NCBI GenBank assembly: GCA_044238145.1
Contig: JBIIDT010000108.1
Location: forward strand, 1 to 8,263
Length of the DNA: 8,263 nucleotides
Source: QWPN01 sp044238145
GTDB taxonomy: Bacteria > Planctomycetota > Planctomycetia > Pirellulales > UBA1268
Direction of reading: 5' to 3'
Part shown: piece by piece, positions 6,797 to 8,263 of the stretch
Position numbering within the stretch: the stretch's first letter is position 1
Layout: each line of letters opens with the position of its first letter
Made by a program: the position numbers and the translations under genes
The notes under the pieces: model-generated
What the model saw: the letters and a program-made list of their open reading frames with translations, nothing else
What the model was told of the DNA's origin: nothing
Databases searched by the model: none

Positions 6797-7060
6797 GTCG
6801 GTTTCGGCACCAGGTGTTTCGTCACGGGGTACAAGTGTATCGCCCGCGGCCTTCGACGTGCACTGCGGCCAGCGCCGAAACCAGCCGTGCTGCAGGATGG
6901 CAGCCCATCGAAATATGGTTGCGGCGGAGCCGCTTCCCATCATAACCTCCATCATGCCGATGGCAGTTGGCGTGTGGGCTTCGGAGCGAATCTTCTGGCC
7001 GGCGGGTCTCGGCGATGAGACGCCAGTTCAAACCGGATTCTCTGACGACATCGCAACACA
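6797..7060. other. Divergent intergenic region between aquaporin operon and desaturase
   Basis: These 264 bases separate two divergently transcribed genes and are visibly less GC-biased in places than the coding DNA. Apart from the operator-like dyad at 6830-6839, there is a small GCGGC-GGA-GCCGC hairpin at 6921-6933. A weak plus-strand promoter-like pair, TTGCGG (6919-6924) and CATAAC (6941-6946), would leave an untranslated leader of about 110 bases before the desaturase. I do not trust that pair enough to call it separately. The open minus frame from 6955 to 6797 has no recognisable protein character. Confidence 0.5.
6830..6839 (-). promoter_or_regulatory. Putative BlaI/CopY-type operator (TACAnnTGTA) overlapping a -10-like element
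   Basis: The sequence TACAAGTGTA is a perfect TACA-n2-TGTA dyad, the published core of the CopY 'cop box' and similar to sites of BlaI/MecI-family repressors. It ends 33 bases upstream of the aquaporin start. On the minus strand TACACT (6839-6834) fits a -10 box at 4 of 6 positions, so a bound repressor would cover the promoter. No good -35 is seen at 16-18 bases spacing. The dyad is observed; its role is inferred, and no regulator gene is visible in the window. Confidence 0.4.
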
Positions 7061-8080
7061 ATGTCAGTCATCCCCTCAACGCCGGCCAAGATCTGCGAGC
7101 CACTCCTGCATAACGTCGCCGATGCGCACTCCTACCGCGACGACGGACTGGTGAAGAAAGAGCCTGCCGTCCTACCACGGCCAAAAATCGTGGTGTGGTT
7201 CTTGGTCGCCCTCATCATCATCCACACCGTCGCACTGGGCGCCTTGCTCCCCTATGCGTTCGTGTGGTGGGGCGTGCCGCTCGTCCTCGTAGGGAACTTC
7301 GTCTTCGGCTCGCTGGGGATCAATCTCGGTTTCCACCGGATGTTGACGCACAAGGCCGTGGCGTTCCCCCGCATACTCGAGCGGCTCTGGGTGCTGTGCG
7401 GCGTGTGCTGCCTCGAGGGATCGCCCCTCTGGTGGGCCTGCGTCCATCGCATCCACCACCAGCACAGCGATGATCGTGCCGACCCGCACTCCCCGAAGGA
7501 GAGCTTCTTCTGGGGCCACATGCAGTGGATTTACATCGCCGACCCGCGACAGCAATCGCTCGCGACCTTCGCCAAGTACATTCTGGACCTCGTGCATGAC
7601 CCGTTCCTCCGCTGGCTGCATCGACGCCACACCTGGGCCCTGGTGTACGCGGCGCATGCGGTCCTGATCGCGGCGATCGGCTTCGCGATCGGCGCCTTGG
7701 TGACCGACACGACCGCGGCCGCGGTGCGATTCGGCACGCAGGTGTTCGTGTGGGGCGTGCTGGTGCGGACGGTCTACGTCTGGCACGTCACCTGGCTCGT
7801 CAACTCCGCGGCCCACCGCTGGGGATACCGAAACTACGACACGGCGGACCTGAGTCGGAATAACGTCGTGGTGGCGCTGCTGACCAACGGGGAGGGCTGG
7901 CACAACAACCACCACGCGACCCCGCGGGCCTGCTCGCAGGGCCACCGCTGGTGGGAGATCGACCTCACCTTCACCGCCGTCCGACTGATGCAACTCGTCG
8001 GCCTCGCCCGGGACGTGATTCCCGTGCAGGCAGTGCCCCGCCCCGCAGCGAGGGGCACAAGGAACGAGCCTGAACGGTGA
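7061..8080 (+). CDS. Membrane fatty acyl desaturase (acyl-CoA/delta-9 type)
   Basis: This 339-residue integral membrane di-iron enzyme introduces a cis double bond into a saturated acyl chain using O2 and electrons from a ferredoxin- or cytochrome b5-like donor. This adjusts membrane fluidity. All histidine boxes are intact: HRMLTH (92-97), HRIHHQH (129-135, the HxxHH box) and HNNHH (281-285), plus NSAAHRWG with H252. The stretch CCLEGSPLWWACVHRIHHQH and DPHSP (141-145) place it with bacterial acyl-CoA/phospholipid desaturases rather than plant-type acyl-ACP enzymes. Hydrophobic segments lie at about 43-62, 66-87, 193-215 and 225-248. The ATG at 7061 is the only reasonable start, since the next Met is residue 94 inside the first box. 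No Shine-Dalgarno precedes it. It is transcribed away from the aquaporin operon, and an IS element begins 13 bases after its stop, so any original downstream partner or terminator has been displaced. The regiospecificity is inferred from the family. Confidence 0.95.
   Translation: MSVIPSTPAKICEPLLHNVADAHSYRDDGLVKKEPAVLPRPKIVVWFLVALIIIHTVALGALLPYAFVWWGVPLVLVGNFVFGSLGINLGFHRMLTHKAVAFPRILERLWVLCGVCCLEGSPLWWACVHRIHHQHSDDRADPHSPKESFFWGHMQWIYIADPRQQSLATFAKYILDLVHDPFLRWLHRRHTWALVYAAHAVLIAAIGFAIGALVTDTTAAAVRFGTQVFVWGVLVRTVYVWHVTWLVNSAAHRWGYRNYDTADLSRNNVVVALLTNGEGWHNNHHATPRACSQGHRWWEIDLTFTAVRLMQLVGLARDVIPVQAVPRPAARGTRNEPER
8033..8058 (+). repeat. Inverted repeat at the 3' end of the desaturase gene
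   Basis: GTGCCCC (8033-8039) and GGGGCAC (8052-8058) form a perfect 7-base-pair stem with a 12-base loop, inside the last codons of the desaturase. No T-run follows, so it is not a standard terminator. It could slow exonucleases or be chance in GC-rich DNA. Confidence 0.45.
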
Positions 8081-8114
8081 CGATCCCTGAGGGTGACCTG
8101 CCCCCCTTAAACGA

Positions 8115-8146
8115 GGCCACTTCGGGAGCGAGAATTCCGGGTGGCC
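8115..8146 (+). repeat. Stem-loop in the IS leader before the OrfA ribosome site
   Basis: GGCCAC (8115-8120) pairs with GTGGCC (8141-8146) around a 20-base loop. It lies between the IS left end and the transposase ribosome binding site. It may limit transposase expression from transcripts entering from the desaturase side, as leader structures do in some other IS elements. The pairing is seen; the function is inferred. Confidence 0.35.
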
Positions 8147-8167
8147 GCAACCAAGGGAGGGCAAGAA

Positions 8168-8263
8168 ATGCCACGAGGAAAGGCGGAGCAGGCGGAGGTC
8201 ATCATCCCCAAGCTTCGAGAGGTCGAAGTTGATCTGGGCAGGGGCAAGACTGTCGCCGAGGCT
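8168..8263 (+). CDS. IS3-family transposase OrfA, N-terminal fragment (3' end outside window)
   Basis: Thirty-two codons are visible, starting MPRGKAEQAEVIIPKLREVE and continuing through a VDLGRGKTVAEA segment to the window edge. The pattern 'E-x-I-I-x-K-L-R-E-x-E-V-x-L-x-x-G-x-x-V-A-E' is the first helix of the helix-turn-helix domain in IS3-family OrfA proteins, which bind the IS ends. A fused or frameshifted OrfB with the DDE catalytic domain would be expected next. AGGGAGG (8154-8160) lies 7 bases upstream of the ATG, a much stronger ribosome site than those of most resident genes here, consistent with an acquired element. Confidence 0.82.
   Translation, partial: MPRGKAEQAEVIIPKLREVEVDLGRGKTVAEA

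Larger units (their letters stand above)
8094..8263 (+). mobile_element. IS3-family insertion sequence, left end (continues past window)
   Basis: The putative left terminus is at 8094, where the sequence TGACCTGCCCCCC starts with the TG dinucleotide expected of IS3-family ends. The first transposase ORF begins 74 bases further in, a normal distance. The left boundary is inferred from this spacing and the TG end; the matching right inverted repeat and target duplication lie outside the window. The element is inserted 13 bases beyond the desaturase stop codon, so the desaturase reading frame is intact. Confidence 0.65.

Noticed and set aside
6797..6955. N-terminal extension of the aquaporin frame by 53 residues
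   Set aside because: MIP channels start close to the first membrane helix; the extra sequence is not protein-like for this family and would place the operator-like dyad inside coding DNA.
8033..8058. Rho-independent terminator for the desaturase
   Set aside because: The GC-rich stem lies inside the coding sequence and is not followed by a T-run.
7172..8164. 330-residue minus-strand open frame opposite the desaturase
   Set aside because: It is antisense to a desaturase with all three histidine boxes, has no recognisable domain, and crosses the IS boundary.

Overview
The window looks like chromosomal DNA from a GC-rich, Gram-negative-type bacterium. A planctomycete is my best guess. That guess is inferred from the gene families present (a PIN-PhoH fusion, a DPHSP-type acyl-CoA desaturase, an RND pump, a KGSADH-like dehydrogenase), from the weak or absent Shine-Dalgarno signals on most genes, and from the very GC-rich third codon positions that leave long antisense open frames. 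No rRNA, tRNA or other marker gene fixes the taxonomy.

Layout, left to right. (1) 3-1850 (+) is the C-terminal part of an RND-family inner-membrane efflux pump, cut by the window edge. (2) 1856-3202 (-) is a PIN-PhoH protein (PhoH2/YlaK type), converging on the pump with a gap of only 5 bases. (3) 3203-3322 is a 120-base spacer carrying a 10-base palindrome framed by two direct repeats 20 bases apart, a candidate control site for phoH2. (4) 3323-6796 (-) is a tightly packed five-gene unit read leftwards: NIP-like aquaporin, 36-residue mini-gene, 79-residue four-cysteine protein, TSUP (TauE/SafE/YfcA) permease, and alpha-ketoglutaric-semialdehyde-type aldehyde dehydrogenase. Three of its four junctions are 4-base start/stop overlaps (GTGA, ATGA, ATGA) and the fourth is a 21-base gap, so it is very probably one operon with coupled translation. 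(5) 6797-7060 is a divergent promoter region containing a perfect TACA-AG-TGTA dyad, the form of a BlaI/CopY-family operator, just upstream of the aquaporin. (6) 7061-8080 (+) is a membrane fatty acyl desaturase with all three histidine boxes. (7) From about 8094 an IS3-family insertion sequence begins 13 bases after the desaturase stop. Its putative left end, a leader hairpin, a strong ribosome binding site and the first 32 codons of OrfA are visible.

How the genes may work together. The operon pairs two membrane transport proteins (a channel and a TSUP carrier) with a small probable metal- or cluster-binding protein and an NADP-type aldehyde dehydrogenase. The aquaporin has a NIP-like second NPA region, an inferred F-A-A-R selectivity filter without the AqpZ histidine, and a cysteine-rich tail. 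This suggests passage of small uncharged solutes, possibly metalloids such as arsenite, rather than water alone. No ars gene is visible, so that is only a hypothesis. I found no CRISPR array, RNA gene or phage module, and no clear defence system. The most novel material is the aquaporin-led operon with its mini-gene and putative operator.
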